A DNA stretch of 64,000 nt from Nematostella vectensis (GCF_932526225.1 NC_064042.1:4881001-4945000), one strand, 5' to 3'. Counted from the first letter of the stretch, positions 14,201-26,447 are shown. The notes: generated by a model from the letters alone, not told the origin. Translations and numbers: made by a program.

Positions 14201-17200
14201 TACATGCCTGCATATAACCTACACCCTGTGCACCCCCCTAGTTACATGCCTGCATATTACCTACACCCTGTGCACCCCCCTAGTTACATGTCTGCATATT
14301 ACCTACACCCTGTGCAGCCCCTAGTTACATGCCTGCATATTACCTACACCCTGTGCACCCCCCTAGTTACATGCCTGCATATTACCTACACCCTGTGCAC
14401 CCCCCTTTGTTACATGCCTGCACATTACCTACACCCTGTGCACCCCACTAGTTACATGCCTGCATATTACCTACACCCTGTGCACCCCACTAGTTACATG
14501 CCTGCATATTACCTGCACCCTGTGCACCCCACTAGTTACATGCCTGCATATTACCTACACCCTGTGCACCCCCCTAGTTACATGCCTGCATATTACCTAC
14601 ACCCTGTGCAGCCCGTAGTTACATGCCTGCATATTACCTGCACCCTGTGCAGCCCCTAGTTATGTGTCTGCATATTACCTGCACCCTGTGCACCCCCCTA
14701 GTTACACGTCTGCATATTACCTACACCCTGTGCACCCCCTAGTTACATGCCTGCATATTACCTACACCCTGTGCACCCCACTAGTTACATGCCTGCACAT
14801 TACCTACACCCTGTGCACCACCCTAGTTACATGCCTGCATATTACCTGCACCCTGTGCACCCCACTAGTTACATGCCTGCATATTACCTACACCCTGTGC
14901 ACCCCCCTAGTTACATGCCTGCATATTACCTACACCCTGTGCACCCCACTAGTTACATGCCTGCATATTACCTACACCCTGTGCACCCCCCTAGTTACAT
15001 GCCTGCATATTACCTGCACCCTGTGCACCCCACTAGTTACATGCCTGCATATTACCTACACCCTGTGCACCCCCCTAGTTACATGCCTGCATATTACCTG
15101 CACCCTGTGCACCCCACTAGTTACATGCCTGCATATTACCTACACCCTGTGCACCCCCCTAGTTACATGCCTGCATATTACCTGCACCCTGTGCACCCCA
15201 CTAGTTACATGCCTGCATATTACCTGCACCCTGTGCACCCCACTAGTTACATGCCTGCATATTACCTACACCCTGTGCACCACCCTAGTTACATGCCTGC
15301 ATATTACCTGCACCCTGTGCACCCCACTAGTTACATGCCTGCATATTACCTACACCCTGTGCACCCCCCTAGTTACATGCCTGCATATTACCTGCACCCT
15401 GTGCACCCCACTAGTTACATGCCTGCATATTACCTACACCCTGTGCACCCCCCTAGTTACATGCCTGCATATTACCTACACCCTGTGCAGCCCGTAGTTA
15501 CATGCCTGCATATTACCTGCACCCTGTGCAGCCCCTAGTTATGTGTCTGCATATTACCTGCACCCTGTGTACCCCCCTAGTTACATGTCTGCATATTACC
15601 TACACCCTGTGCACCCCCTAGTTACATGCCTGCATATTACCTACACCCTGTGCAGCCCCTAGTTACATGCCTGCACATTACCTACACCCTGTGCACCACC
15701 CTAGTTACATGCCTGCATATTACCTACACCCTGTGCAGCCCCTAGTTATGTGTCTGCATATTACCTACACCATGTGCACCCCCCTAGTTACACGCCTTTA
15801 TATTACCTACACCCTGTGCACCCCCCTAGTTACACGCCTTTATATTACCTACACCCTGTGCAGCCCCTAGTTACATGCCTGCATATTACCTACACCCTGT
15901 ACACCCCCCTAGTTACATGCCTGCATATTACCTACACCCTGTGCACCCCCTAGTTACATGTCTGCATATTACCTACACCCTGTGCACCCCCTAGTTACAT
16001 GCCTTCATATTACCTGCACCCTGTGCAGCCCCCTAGTTACATGCCTGCATATTACCTACACCCTGTGCAGCCCGTAGTTACATGCCTGCATATTACCTTT
16101 ACCCTGTGCACCCCCTAGTTACATGCCTGCATATTACCTACACCATGTGCACCCCCCTAGTTACACGCCTTTATATTACCTACACCCAGTGCACCCCCCT
16201 AGTTACACGCCTTTATATTACCTACACCCTGTGCAGCCCCTAGTTACATGCCTGCATATTACCTACACCCTGTGCACCCCCCTAGTTACACGCCTTTATA
16301 TTACCTACACCCTGTGCAGCCCCTAGTTACATGCCTGCATATTACCTACACCCTGTGCAGCCCCTTATTACATGCCTGCATATTACCTACACCCTGTGCA
16401 CCCCCCTAGTTACACGCCTTTATATTACCTACACCCTGTGCAGCCCCTTATTACATGCCTGCATATTACCTACACCCTGTGCACCCCGTAGTTACATGCC
16501 TGCATACTACCTACACCCCGTGCACCCCCCTAGTTACATGCCTGCACATTACCTACACCCAGTGCACCCCCCTAGTTACATGCCTGCATATTACCTACAC
16601 CCTGTGCACCCCCCTTGTTACATGCCTGCACATTACCTACACCCTGTGCACCCCCCTAGTTACATGCCTGCATATTACCTACACCCTGTGCACCCCCCTA
16701 GTTACATGTCTGCACATTACCTACACCCTGTGCAGCCCCTAGTTACATGCCTGCATATTACCTGCACCCTGTGCACCCCACTAGTTACATGCCTGCATAT
16801 TACCTGCACCCTGTGCAGCCCCTAGTTACGTGTCTGCATATTACCTACACCCTGTGCACCCCACTAGTTACATGCCTGCATATTACCTACACCCTGTGTA
16901 CCCCCCTAGTTACATGCCTGCATATTACCTACACCCAGTGCACCCCCCTAGTTACATGCCTGCATATTACCTACACCCTGTGCAGCCCCTAGTTACATGC
17001 CTGCATATTACCTGCACCCTGTGCAGCCCCTAGTTACATGCCTGCATATTACCTACACCCTGTGCAGCCCCTAGTTACATGCCTGCATATTACCTACACC
17101 CAGTGCACCCCCCTAGTTACATGCCTGCATATTACCTACACCCTGTGCAGCCCCTAGTTACATGCCTGCATATTACCTACACCCTGTGCAGCCCCTAGTT

Positions 17201-19605
17201 ATGTGTCTGCATATTACCTACACCCTGTGCACCCCCTAGTTACATGCCTGCATATTACCTACACCCTGTGCACCCCCTAGTTACATGCCTGCATATTACC
17301 TACACCCGGTGCATCCCCTTAGTTACATGCCTACACATTACCTACACCCTGTGTACCCCCCTAGTTACATGCCTGCATATTACCTACACCCTGTGCACCC
17401 CCCTAGTTACATGCCTGCATATTACCTGCACCCTGTGTACCCCCCTAGTTACATGCCTGCATATAACCTACACCCTGTGCACCCCCCTAGTTACATGCCT
17501 GCACATTACCTACACCCTGTGCACCCCACTAGTTACATGCCTGCATATTACCTACACCCTGTGCAGCCCCTAGTTACATGCCTGCATATTACCTGCACCC
17601 TGTGCACCCCCCTAGTTACATGCCTGCATATTACCTACACCCTGTGTACCCCCCTAGTTACATGCCTGCATATTACCTACACCCTGTGTACCCCCCTAGT
17701 TACATGCCTGCATATTACCTACACCATGTGCACCCCCCTAGTTACACGCCTTTATATTACCTACACCCTGTGCAGCCCCTAGTTATGTGTCTGCATATTA
17801 CCTACACCCTGTGTACCCCCCTAGTTACATGCCTGCATATTACCTGCACCCTGTGCACCCCACTAGTTACATGCCTGCATATTACCTACACCCTGTGCAC
17901 CCCCCTAGTTACATGCCTGCATATTACCTGCACCCTGTGTACCCCCCTAGTTACATGCCTGCATATAACCTACACCCTGTGCACCCCCCTAGTTACATGC
18001 CTGCATATTACCTGCACCCTGTGCACCCCCCTAGTTACATGCCTGCATATTACCTACACCCTGTGCAGCCCCTAGTTACGTGTCTGCATATTACCTACAC
18101 CCTGTGTACCCCCCTAGTTACATGCCTGCATATTACCTACACCCTGTGTACCCCCCTAGTTACATGCCTGCATATTACCTACACCCTGTGTACCCCCCTA
18201 GTTACATGCCTGCATATTACCTACACCATGTGCACCCCCCTAGTTACACGCCTTTATATTACCTACACCCTGTGCAGCCCCTAGTTATGTGTCTGCATAT
18301 TACCTACACCCTGTGCAGCCCCTAGTTACATGTCTGCATATTACCTGCACCCTGTGTACCCCCCTAGTTACATGCCTGCATATTACCTACACCCTGTGCA
18401 CCCCCCTAGTTACATGCCTGCATATTACCTACACCCTGTGCAGCCCCTAGTTACATGCCTGCATATTACCTACACCCCGTGCACCCCCCTAGTTACATGC
18501 CTGCATATTACCTAAACCCCGTGCACCCCTTTTGATACATGCCTGCATATTACCTTTAAGAACCTTGAGGTAGGCATTTGCCTGTACTGTTCCAAGACTA
18601 TTTGAAGCCTCACATGTGAACCATCCAGTGTCAGACTCTTGGACAGGCATTATATACAAACTCTTAAACACACTTCCAACAAGATAGCGCTTAGTGTTGC
18701 TATCAATGTATTGGCCATCTCTCAGCCATTTTATTGCTGGAGCAGGAAAGCCGGCTGCTTTGCACTTAAAGCTGATGGTTGCAAATCTCTCGGCAGTAAT
18801 ATTTTGAGGTCTTGTGATAAAATATGGGGCTACATCTATAGAGATAATGCAAAGTAGTCATACAAAGTGAAACAGTAGTCATACAAAGTGAAACAGTAGT
18901 CATACAAAGTGAAACAGTAGTCTTGTAATCAGTAGTCAAACATTAGCCATAATAGTGATTTGAATTGATGGGATAGAAGGTTGAGTTTTTTAAAATTAAA
19001 ATTTGTTTTTGTTTTTTTGTTAAAAATTCTGTAGAGGAGTTTTTCAGTTTCAAAGATATTTGCTGTTGACTATTTCTCACAGTGTTTTTTACTGTCTCCG
19101 TTTCAGATTTTTGTTATTTTTTCTGATGCTTTAAGAATAATTCTACCTCCTTCCCATGGAAAATTAATTTGACAATAACATAATATACCAGAGGTTATTT
19201 AGTAAAAACTTAGGCCCACAAAATCATCTAAATAAGTTTTAGTTTAAGAATAAGTCGAAGTAGCCTGTGTAATTGATGTTGATATTAACAATGGACTGGG
19301 GTATTGTTTTTATGATAAATTGAATACAATATTAGGACAATTGAAAATCGATGGAAATTGTACCCCAACCTTTGACTCTGTTTTAAATTAGGTTTTTGGT
19401 AACGTGGAAAATTAATTGAAACCTATAGAGCTTGCTTCATTTTCCAAAGATGCAAATGTAGCAAAAACATTATAATTTCAGCAAATTAAAATTATAGGTA
19501 GGAGTTGTGATATTTATTTCACTTACCAGCGCTGGATAAATTTATTATAGTAGTACATAAAATGGTGAATGTTAGCATTTTGAGGTAGGCTTGGAAGGGT
19601 TCCAT
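2238..19605 (-). CDS. Ig/FN3 receptor tyrosine kinase, 3' end outside the window
   Basis: Ten coding exons found: 19527-19605, 18554-18835, 9248-9523, 8633-8932, 6550-6846, 5743-6024, 5119-5330, 4125-4368, 3075-3185 and 2238-2419, giving 755 codons. Exon 1 encodes a signal peptide (MEPFQAYLKMLTFTILCTT, then IINLSSA). Exons 2-5 each encode one Ig domain with the paired Cys and the core Trp (for example FKCKAAGFPAP...DTGWFTCEASN). Exon 6 is an FN3 domain. Exon 7 carries the transmembrane run GVLLLVLVLLILLVLW and stop-transfer RRR. Exons 8-10 give the kinase N-lobe: Gly loop GKGHFGKV, VAVKML lysine, alpha-C Glu in DFLAELELMKSL, hinge IIVEYCSLGNLLDFL, ending at ARGMSYLASLK. The HRD and DFG parts must lie left of base 1. 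Ectodomain introns are all phase 1. The exon 7/8 junction has two consistent solutions (GTAAGT with TAG at 4368, or GTGTAAG with CAG at 4361). The kinase resembles the FGFR/VEGFR group but four Ig plus FN3 fits no vertebrate class exactly. A 5' UTR intron (donor after 20003, acceptor before 19649) is likely. Confidence 0.9.
3222..3403. repeat. Nested, interleaved inverted repeats in kinase intron
   Basis: Three pairs of complementary arms. An outer pair (3222-3251 with 3379-3403, about 24 bp, core CCAATCGCCAAAATGAGAAG) encloses two inner pairs: TTAATTAGGCGCG 3266-3278 with 3315-3327, and GTGGGTTGCCTGTGG 3287-3301 with 3331-3345. The inner pairs interleave (A-B-A'-B'), so both stems can only form together as a pseudoknot. 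The element resembles the hairpin at 21,103-21,179. Confidence 0.8.
3480..3845. repeat. Degenerate ~80-bp repeat copying a kinase exon 5' splice site
   Basis: Four diverged copies lie in the intron downstream of kinase exon 4125-4368. On the minus strand each resembles the exon end (ATAGTGGCAGTCAAGATGC then TTAAAG) plus the donor and about 55 bp of intron; recognisable exon-end copies lie near 3500, 3583, 3670 and 3755. The copy near 3670 keeps AAAG-GTAATA; those near 3583 and 3755 have lost the GT (ATAATG, TTAATG). Confidence 0.8.
4045..4103. repeat. Short GC-rich hairpin
   Basis: Imperfect inverted repeat of about 20 bp arms (CCTCGATCCCCAGCGGCGCG with its complement at 4084-4103) around an 18-19 base loop, 22 bp downstream of the kinase exon donor. 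It could be a small inverted-repeat element or a structure affecting splicing. Confidence 0.7.
4372..4745. repeat. 37-bp tandem repeat abutting a 3' splice site
   Basis: Nine to ten copies of AATAGCAGTGATTGGCTTAT plus TATGGAATTGATATAAC, in the intron between transmembrane and kinase exons. The array begins within about 5 bp of the acceptor of exon 4125-4368: the minus-strand segment before the exon (CTATTGTTATATCATAG) is itself the start of a repeat unit. Confidence 0.85.
6100..6365. repeat. Poly-G interspersed repeat, two or three tandem copies
   Basis: Copies of a module made of a long G run, GCGCAGTCATAGG, an A/T stretch and ATGACCCACTTTTTGGCCGC. The start (TTACCCAGGATTAGCTGGGG) resembles those at 9,661 and 53,034, which marks a dispersed family. 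It lies in the kinase intron between the Ig4 and FN3 exons. Confidence 0.7.
6985..8215. repeat. 47-49-bp minisatellite with 142-bp trimer organisation
   Basis: About 25 copies of a unit built on TTCACGCGTCTTCTCATTAT followed by CCACGCGCACTGTTCTTTGT, filling most of the intron between Ig3 and Ig4 exons. From about 7,400 the array is a three-unit higher-order repeat with a 142-bp period (shifts of 142, 283 and 142 bp between matching segments). It does not touch either splice site. Plus-strand open frames across it are a by-product of the repeat. Confidence 0.9.
8925..9235. repeat. 147-bp duplication including the Ig3 acceptor
   Basis: The intron between Ig2 and Ig3 exons is mostly two tandem copies. 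The genuine acceptor (minus strand CAATCCCCCAG-ATCCG, exon start 8932) is repeated 147 bp upstream as AATACCCTAG-ATCCATGG (near 9079), followed by matching intron sequence (GATGTCGAAAGGATAATATG in both). A third, truncated copy begins near 9,205. Confidence 0.85.
9660..9790. repeat. Poly-G interspersed repeat copy
   Basis: Single copy of the family seen at 6,100: TACCCAGG start, long G run, GGCACAGGAAT, A-rich segment, then GCCCCACTTTTTGGCAGCC. It lies in the large intron beside the 41/42-bp array. Confidence 0.6.
9866..9922 (-). other. Degenerate hammerhead-ribozyme-like motif
   Basis: On the minus strand: CTGATGA, A, stem II GAGG/CAGTAA/CCTC, GAAA, then TGTCTGTA. The core boxes are all present and stem II pairs, but stem III is weak and the two stem I strands pair poorly. 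It is probably a relic of a hammerhead-bearing retroelement and need not be active. Confidence 0.4.
9930..18553. repeat. 8.6-kb 41/42-bp minisatellite starting at the Ig1 donor
   Basis: About 205 copies of a unit TAGTTACATGCCTGCATATT, ACCTACACCCTGTGCACCCC, CC (41 bp when the tail is GCAGCCC). On the minus strand every unit contains TAG-GTAATATGCAGGCATG, matching the real junction AAAG-GTAATATGCAGGCATG at 18,554/18,553, so the array begins exactly at the 5' splice site of the Ig1 exon and fills the intron. Blocks are duplicated at larger scale: 11.9-13.5 kb matches 15.7-17.2 kb with an offset near 3,754 bp, and 11.2-11.66 kb matches 14.2-14.66 kb with an offset of 3,001 bp. Variants (TTATGTGTC, ACACGCCTTTATATT) mark the blocks. 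Two plus-strand frames lack stops, producing spurious ORFs up to 430 codons. Confidence 0.97.
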
Positions 19606-20692
19606 AATCGAAGACGAAACACGCTGTCAAGCAGCGTAAAATAAATAGTCTGGAAAGGAAAAAATTCTCGTCTGTAAAACCAGAGATAAATACAAAGATC
19701 AAGATTAGAACAATTCAATAGTATCCTACTGTTTGGATTTATTAAGAAAGCTTAGACACTCTAGAATTGCTTTCTCTTCCTCACATTTGCAACAGAGTGT
19801 TTTTAACACGATAAGGGTCAATAATGAAGCGTATGATATAGGTAAAACAGTGTTAGTTGTCATTACCGTCAATCGCTGGAAATGTTACCCAATGTTTAGG
19901 AATTCAAGGATTCATATCTTGTCAGCGTATAACACCGGAAACTGGTAACTTTGCGAGAGAAACCCGCTGCACGAAGCAAGCATCAAAAGTCTTACAACTC
20001 ACCTGAATAAAATCTTGTTATGGTGATGTTATAATCGAAGATGAAGCGTTATTTTTGTAATTGTTTGGAATAGTTTCGAATCGTGATTTGATTTGCATCA
20101 AATGAGCAACAACTCCGTCTGATCCAAGTCACATGATGACGTCACATGGGTGCATCAATAGTGAAAGGCCACTTCCAGTAATAAACCGGAAGCTAAATAA
20201 CCAAGCCCTTCATATTATGAAGAGTTTGCGGAAGTTTTATTGTCGCGCATTGGAATCAATTTATTTTCTTAGAACTATATCACCTTTATATTGGTTGCGT
20301 AGCGCATTTTGAAAATGTGTCACGAGATGATAGGTGGATGGGGGTAAGTCAGTATAATAATATATCTCCTGGGTAAGTAAAAAGTACTTTATTGACATTT
20401 TTGCTGTTTTTTAAATAATACATTAATATGCGAGAACCGGCAATCATTGCCGTAGTGAACACAAATGTATCTAATCAAGAGGGTGTCACGGGCGGAAAAA
20501 GGACGGAAGAACAATCCTGATAAAAGGAAAGTCCGTCCCTGCACGTTTTTTTCCCACAAGAATCGATATTTTCAGAACACATAAAAATCCATCTATTCAT
20601 AGTCTCCTCCGAATCCGTCCTTTAGGTCAGTGTCAAATATTCTGCTAGCAGAGCTTTTTCCTGTTTGTTTCTATCAGTTCACTTATCCGTGT

Positions 20693-21060
20693 CGCGACTC
20701 TGTTCTTTCGCGTTTTCGTTTGCCTGTGTAACGACACAGGCTTACCAACCTCTCAGTCAGTCTCCAGTCGACCCCAGTTAACTAGCTCGAATATTTTCAC
20801 GATTGATCACCCTGTAATTGTTATATAGTTGTCTAGAATAAAGGTCACAATAAACTCTCATTGCTTTGTGATGTGTATTAATTCAGAATAAGCGGTATTT
20901 CTAGCGTTTGAGCAGTTAAGGGATTCCGCGTTACTTGATGAGAGGATCAAGAAAATCGTGAAAATATTCGAGATAACTCATCATTAACTGGGACTGACTT
21001 GAGACTGACAGAGAGCTTGGTAGGCCTGTTGTAACGAGAACGCGAAAGAACAGAGTCGCG
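20693..21060. mobile_element. 368-bp MITE-like element with ~110-bp inverted repeats
   Basis: The ends are inverted copies of each other over about 110 bp: CGCGACTCTGTTCTTTCGCG at the left matches its complement ending at 21,060, and AATATTTTCACGATT near 20,790-20,804 matches the right inner arm at 20,954. The centre is unique and AT-rich. There is no coding capacity. Clear target-site duplications were not seen. Confidence 0.8.
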
Positions 21061-21102
21061 GATCCTCAAATCCTCATCAATTTAGACTGACACAACTACT
21101 GC

Positions 21103-21179
21103 TGTGGGGCTACCTGTGGTGGTTGGGCCGGGCGCCCCTGCGGGGGTATGTGGTCGGAATCGCCACAGGTAGCCCCACA
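21103..21179. repeat. GC-rich hairpin with perfect 17-bp arms
   Basis: TGTGGGGCTACCTGTGG at 21,103-21,119 pairs perfectly with 21,163-21,179 across a 43-bp GC-rich loop. The right arm context (AATCGCCACAGGTAGCCC) closely matches the arm at 3,327-3,345, so the two form a small family. Confidence 0.75.
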
Positions 21180-22931
21180 TTCCGGAAAACAGTTGAACGG
21201 CACGCAAGAGTCTTTGACTTGGTGAGTGATTTTGGTGGCGGGGGCGTTTATCAAATTTCGCGGGAGGGGGTCGTTAAATAGACAGAAGTGGTTTGTCATC
21301 CATAACAATAAAATACGGTATCAGTCAAATAAATGTCAATTGCTGGTATCCCAGGCAATGAGATCAGGAGTCTGCATTGTTCATTAAGCAAGTAGGCATT
21401 TAAGTTGGATTTATGTCCTTTGTTTTAAGGCGGGGCGGGGCCCCATGGAAAGGGAAGGGGTGTTTAATAGACAGGGGGCATTGGTTAGACTAATGCAAAC
21501 GTATATACTTAGGAGGAGGCGCTTTTTAGATCATTTACGGTAGGGGAAAGAATCCGCCGCGCGAAATCATTCATAGAGCACGGGTAGTTGGTGAGAACTT
21601 TTACTCTCAAATGTTTCATACAAAGCAGTATTACAGTTATAGAAATGAGCTAATAACTTGACTTTGACGAGAAACCCTCATCATCAGGAGGTGCCTAGGC
21701 TAGCCCACACAAGATGTCGAAGATTTCAAGCTCAGAGCACAACATTCAATAATAGGACTAAGCACATGTATTAAAATACAGACAATATTTATGTGGATAT
21801 ATTATTTTAAAGTTTAGTGAATGTTTAAAGTCCCCAATTTGATTTTTTTTGTATAAAGCTAAATCTAGCAATATTTCGAACGGTTATCTATACACATGGA
21901 CGGGTTTGGTACAATGCCTGCATCGAACAAAGTTCTTGTATCTCTGAATTAAGGTACTCCATCTCGAGAGAAACTGACAACAAGCATATAATTACAATAC
22001 AGTACAACCTCCACAGGGCGGACAAACTGCATAAGGCGTGCCAACGAGCACCAAATAACAATACACTGCAACCTCTTTAAGACGGGCAATGTCATTTCAG
22101 CTTACAAGCACATAATTACATAGTTTATTGCTAAAGTCCTGGTTTTACAGAGGTTCCACTGCCAATGTTTGCGGTACAAAAAGCAACGTGCACTAAGAAA
22201 TCACTATTTAAAAAATAAAAGCACTTTCTGATAAAGATAACTTTCTGTCTAATTAAGTTGCTATGATTTGTTGACATTATTTTGCCGCCAAAAGCCGGAG
22301 CGCGCGAGCTTTTCAACGCCCCCCCCTCCCCCCTCCACCCCCGAAAAAACTGGTGATTTCTTAGTACAAGTCTCATATTCAAGTCGTTCAGAATTCGCAT
22401 TAAATCTTAAAAGCGGTAAATAGGACAAATTTGACCCTGAACCTCTAACCTATCTTCGCTGCGTCCATGTTCTCTTACAGTTTAACCAATTAATTCATTC
22501 TCTCTTTCCCACTTGCCATCTATCGAGCGACTAAAAGCCTTTTTTTAGTGAGAGCTTTAAATGCATAATCTATGAACGGTGAGGGGATTAACCCCGCGAG
22601 GTAATTTTGGAGCTTTATCTGTCATATGAATGATCTGCAATCGAGCCGTTTAGCCATCATCTCCTCAACACCCCTCTACCGTGCAACACCCTTCTTTGAG
22701 TACTCATGCTCTTCATTCGTAGGTAACTACCACCCTCTTTAGGTCGACTCCTGGGGTGGTAGTAAAATAAAACAGGTGCTTTGAAGGTCAGACGGCTCAG
22801 ATTGTCCAGGAAATGCAGGTGCTCGTATGAGATGACTGGTAATCTCTGTCAAGCCTCTTTTAAGAGACATGTTGTGCTCCTAGGAGGAGGGATGCCCTGG
22901 GTGTAGGGGAGGGCTCCAAGAAGGGCGTGGC

Positions 22932-25900
22932 TCAGTATATCCAGCTGATTGGCACCCACTGGGGTGTGGTGCCCAGTCTCTCAAGGGCTTCCTCCAGCTG
23001 GGCTATAGTCTCGTCGATGTCGTTGTTGACGATGGTCAAGTCGAACAGATGCCCGTATGTTTGGCGAAGCTGGTCCGATTCCTTGGCTAGTCTCTTCAAG
23101 CTCTCGCCCTACACAACAAAGTAATGTTCAGACAAATGCGGGTAAAACAACCCAAACTGTTGTCCTAAATAACAAAGAATTATGACACGTCTAATAGTAT
23201 TCATCAGAACCGTAGCAGGCCTCGAAGTATTAGGCACGGTACAACAAAAAAGTTGTGGGGGGCATAGCCACGCCCCTACAGGTCATTTCCTTATATTTGT
23301 TTTAAATATTTAGGGGCACGTGTCCCCAATGCCCCACCACCTGCTACGTCTTACCGCGTCCTCAGCAGGCTCGTGGTTGGCAACCGGTGGTCTAATGTCG
23401 TTGATTCCCTTGATGGATGGTGCTGAAATAAACACTACGTAGGGTGTGAACTTGGCTGTGCGAAGAATCTTCAGCGCCTAGAAGGGAGACAGTACATCTG
23501 TTGGTAAGAAACGGCCTCAGGGTGTAGGATGAAACTGTGTTTGCGTGTATTTTACACATGAATACCTGAGGCTCCACGTCTAGTATGGCAACCTTGTGGT
23601 TCTCGATGATGTCGGTGATGGTGTCAAGCTTGGTCCCATACATGGCCCCCTCGTGTGTCCCGTACTCAAGATAGCGATTAGACTCGATGTCGCTCATCAT
23701 CACTTCCGCTGACACAAAGTAGTAATGCTTGCCATCTTCCTCACCCGCACGCGGGTCTCGTGTCGTGTCTAGAGGGATGGCACAACCGTTATCATTATCA
23801 TCATCATCATCTATCATGATCATCATTATCATCATTACCCATTGTCACCGACAATCATTATCTACCATCATTATCATGATGATCAAAATAATAATCAAAC
23901 ATCATCTTCATTAACTTTCACCATCGTCATCGTCATCATCATCTTCACCATCACCAAGCATCGTCATCATTATTAACTTTCACTATAATCATCATCAATT
24001 ATATAACCACGAACCCCCCAGCCGCTCGCACTTCTACCACGCTATCATAAAATCGCAAGTATTATTAGACTTCACAGGGGCATAAGGTATCATAAAATTG
24101 CAAGTATTATTAGACTTCACAGGGGCATAAGTATCTAACAGTCTGGTATGGGCGAAATCTTTATCTACTCACGTGGTATTGGGTAGGCGAATTTGTCGGC
24201 GAATTTGTTGATGAGGGTGTTCTTGATGTGTCTTCTCCCAACTCCGTGTGCTCCTAGAAGACAAGAAACACAAACAAGCGATGATTTCTACATGTATTAG
24301 ACGGCTGCCTACATGGATCAGCCCTGACTGAGTAAAGAAGAAAATTTGGCAGAGTCGACTATCAGTTTTTGGTACATTATGTTATTGACCCTGGTTGAAG
24401 GACACGTCTTCTTGGGTGTTTTGCATGATTTCACGTGTAGGGTAAAGAAAGAGCGGCGTGACTGAGGGCTCTTAACTGACCATCTAGGGGCGTACAGGTA
24501 AGGGATTCCTGCAGGGTGACTCACCTAGAAGAACTAGCGTTTTTCTTTTAAACTTTTCCATCTTAACGACTTCCTCGTACGTGACCAGGTCCAGACGATC
24601 GAAAACTGAAAATGAAATAGGAAAATTTGCATTTTACCGTAAGCTAACGCTTCCAGATAGTACTACGACTACTACTATAGGGTAACTCTTTGGTAAGGCT
24701 CTGCGAAGCGCTCTGAAAGCGCATTTCCTTTTAGCAAACTATGACATGTCTTGCGTCAATGTAAAAACTCCTAGTAAAACGAAACTTCATTGGTTAAACC
24801 ATTGAGGACTAGTTATTTTTTTAATTAATTACTATTAACAGGGCGGGGGGTTCAATCCTTGGTGTTCTTTGGTACTCAATATTTTGTGCTCTGACGGACC
24901 CTTCATTATGTTAACTCCCGAGTATACCTGCTCCCTTCCCCAGGAGATCTCACCACCCTCCCCTGGAGAATCTCACCCCCTCCCGCAGGGCGATCTCTAC
25001 ACCGCTTCCCTCCAGATTATCTCTCCCTCCCGGATGATCTACCTGCATTATGTTTAGCCACGTATCGATCCCTGTAAGTCTTCTTCTTCCGACTGAACCA
25101 GATACATGAAGCTGAAAAACAAGACAGACCCCCGTCAAACACGTCGCAGTAAGACGGTTCGGGGCGTAAAGTAAAATCTGGACACAGTAATGATTGTGCT
25201 AGAAACAGCCTTATTCTAACCACCATTTTGTTTCTTTGATTTCTCGGCTGCAATGCAGGCCACTCTCCTAGGGATACAAATCAGAGATAAATTTTAGTGA
25301 CATCGGACTGGTGTAAAAGGATTATTGCAGCATGGTAAGTGATGCCAGCGAGAGTTTACATGGCATTTTCAGACTTTGCTCTTGATTTGGGACGGCCGAG
25401 CGACGACGACCGCACTGGTATGTGCATCGTCGTCGTCTCCGCTGTCGTAAATCTTTATGATTCCCTGTCAACGGTCATTTTGTAATCCTAGTAAAGTAAC
25501 AAATTTGAGAAAGCATCCCTTTCATCAGCTGATATGGAGAAACTGTTGCGATATTTTCAATTGAATTTGTTTAATAAAACATAAGAACTGTTTTTAGGAT
25601 GCTTCTTCGGGACTTCTCATAATTTGTCTTCGAAATTTAGGTGGAAAAAATAACAAAGGTGTGGCTGACAAGGGTTAACTTGTAACTAGCAAGGAGGATG
25701 TATTACATTCCGGAGTATCGAGATAAACGTGTCTATAGCCAGACTATTACCATTCTTGAAGTTCAGGAGAAGGTATGAGCCCGGCGAATTCCTCGTTGGC
25801 GTCTGGTTTTTTGGCTTGCCACCAATAACAATCAGCCTTATTCACCACCTGAAGGATCTCAGAGCAGTGGAACGCCATTCCCGCGCGTTGACACGGGATC

Positions 25901-26141
25901 AGGTCATCACTTCGCGGGTCGTAATCAAACAACGCGCGCACGAATACCTGGGTTAAAAAGTAAACATTTAGATGGTCAGAGAGGGGCGTAAGAAGATAAT
26001 TAACGTCTTCTTGCATCGCCATCTTTGCCGTATCATCACCATGATCATTTAAATTGATAATGAAATTGAACGTGAAATGTTGTGGTCACCACCATCACCA
26101 TCATCATCATCATCATCATCACCATTATCACAACTATCATC

Positions 26142-26173
<32 letters not shown>

Positions 26174-26198
26174 CATCACCATTATCACAACTATCATC

Positions 26199-26230
<32 letters not shown>

Positions 26231-26285
26231 CATCACCATTATCACAACTATCATCATCATCATCATCATCACCATTATCACAACT

Positions 26286-26316
<31 letters not shown>

Positions 26317-26342
26317 CCATTATCACAACTATCATCATCATC

Positions 26343-26409
<67 letters not shown>

Positions 26410-26447
26410 CCACCACCACCACCACCACCACCACCACCACCACCACC

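Larger units (their letters stand above)
19606..22931. other. Spacer between the kinase 5' end and the CASK 3' end
   Basis: No convincing coding exon. It should contain the kinase promoter and 5' UTR (a likely untranslated exon ends at 20,003) and the CASK 3' UTR just below 22,932. It also holds an inverted-repeat element (20,693-21,060), a hairpin (21,103-21,179) and a minus-strand relic near 21,660-21,700 that looks like a broken hammerhead (CCTGATGATGAGGG without a GAAA box). Confidence 0.6.

Noticed and set aside
9928-18515. Long plus-strand open frames (up to 430 codons) encoding MPAYYLHPVHPPSY-type repeats
   Set aside because: They are by-products of a 41/42-bp minisatellite that lacks stops in two frames; they lie in an intron of the minus-strand kinase gene and switch frame with unit length.
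21650-21710. Fourth hammerhead motif on the minus strand
   Set aside because: CTGATGA and a partial stem II are visible, but the GAAA box is absent (GTCAAAG), so it cannot be supported.
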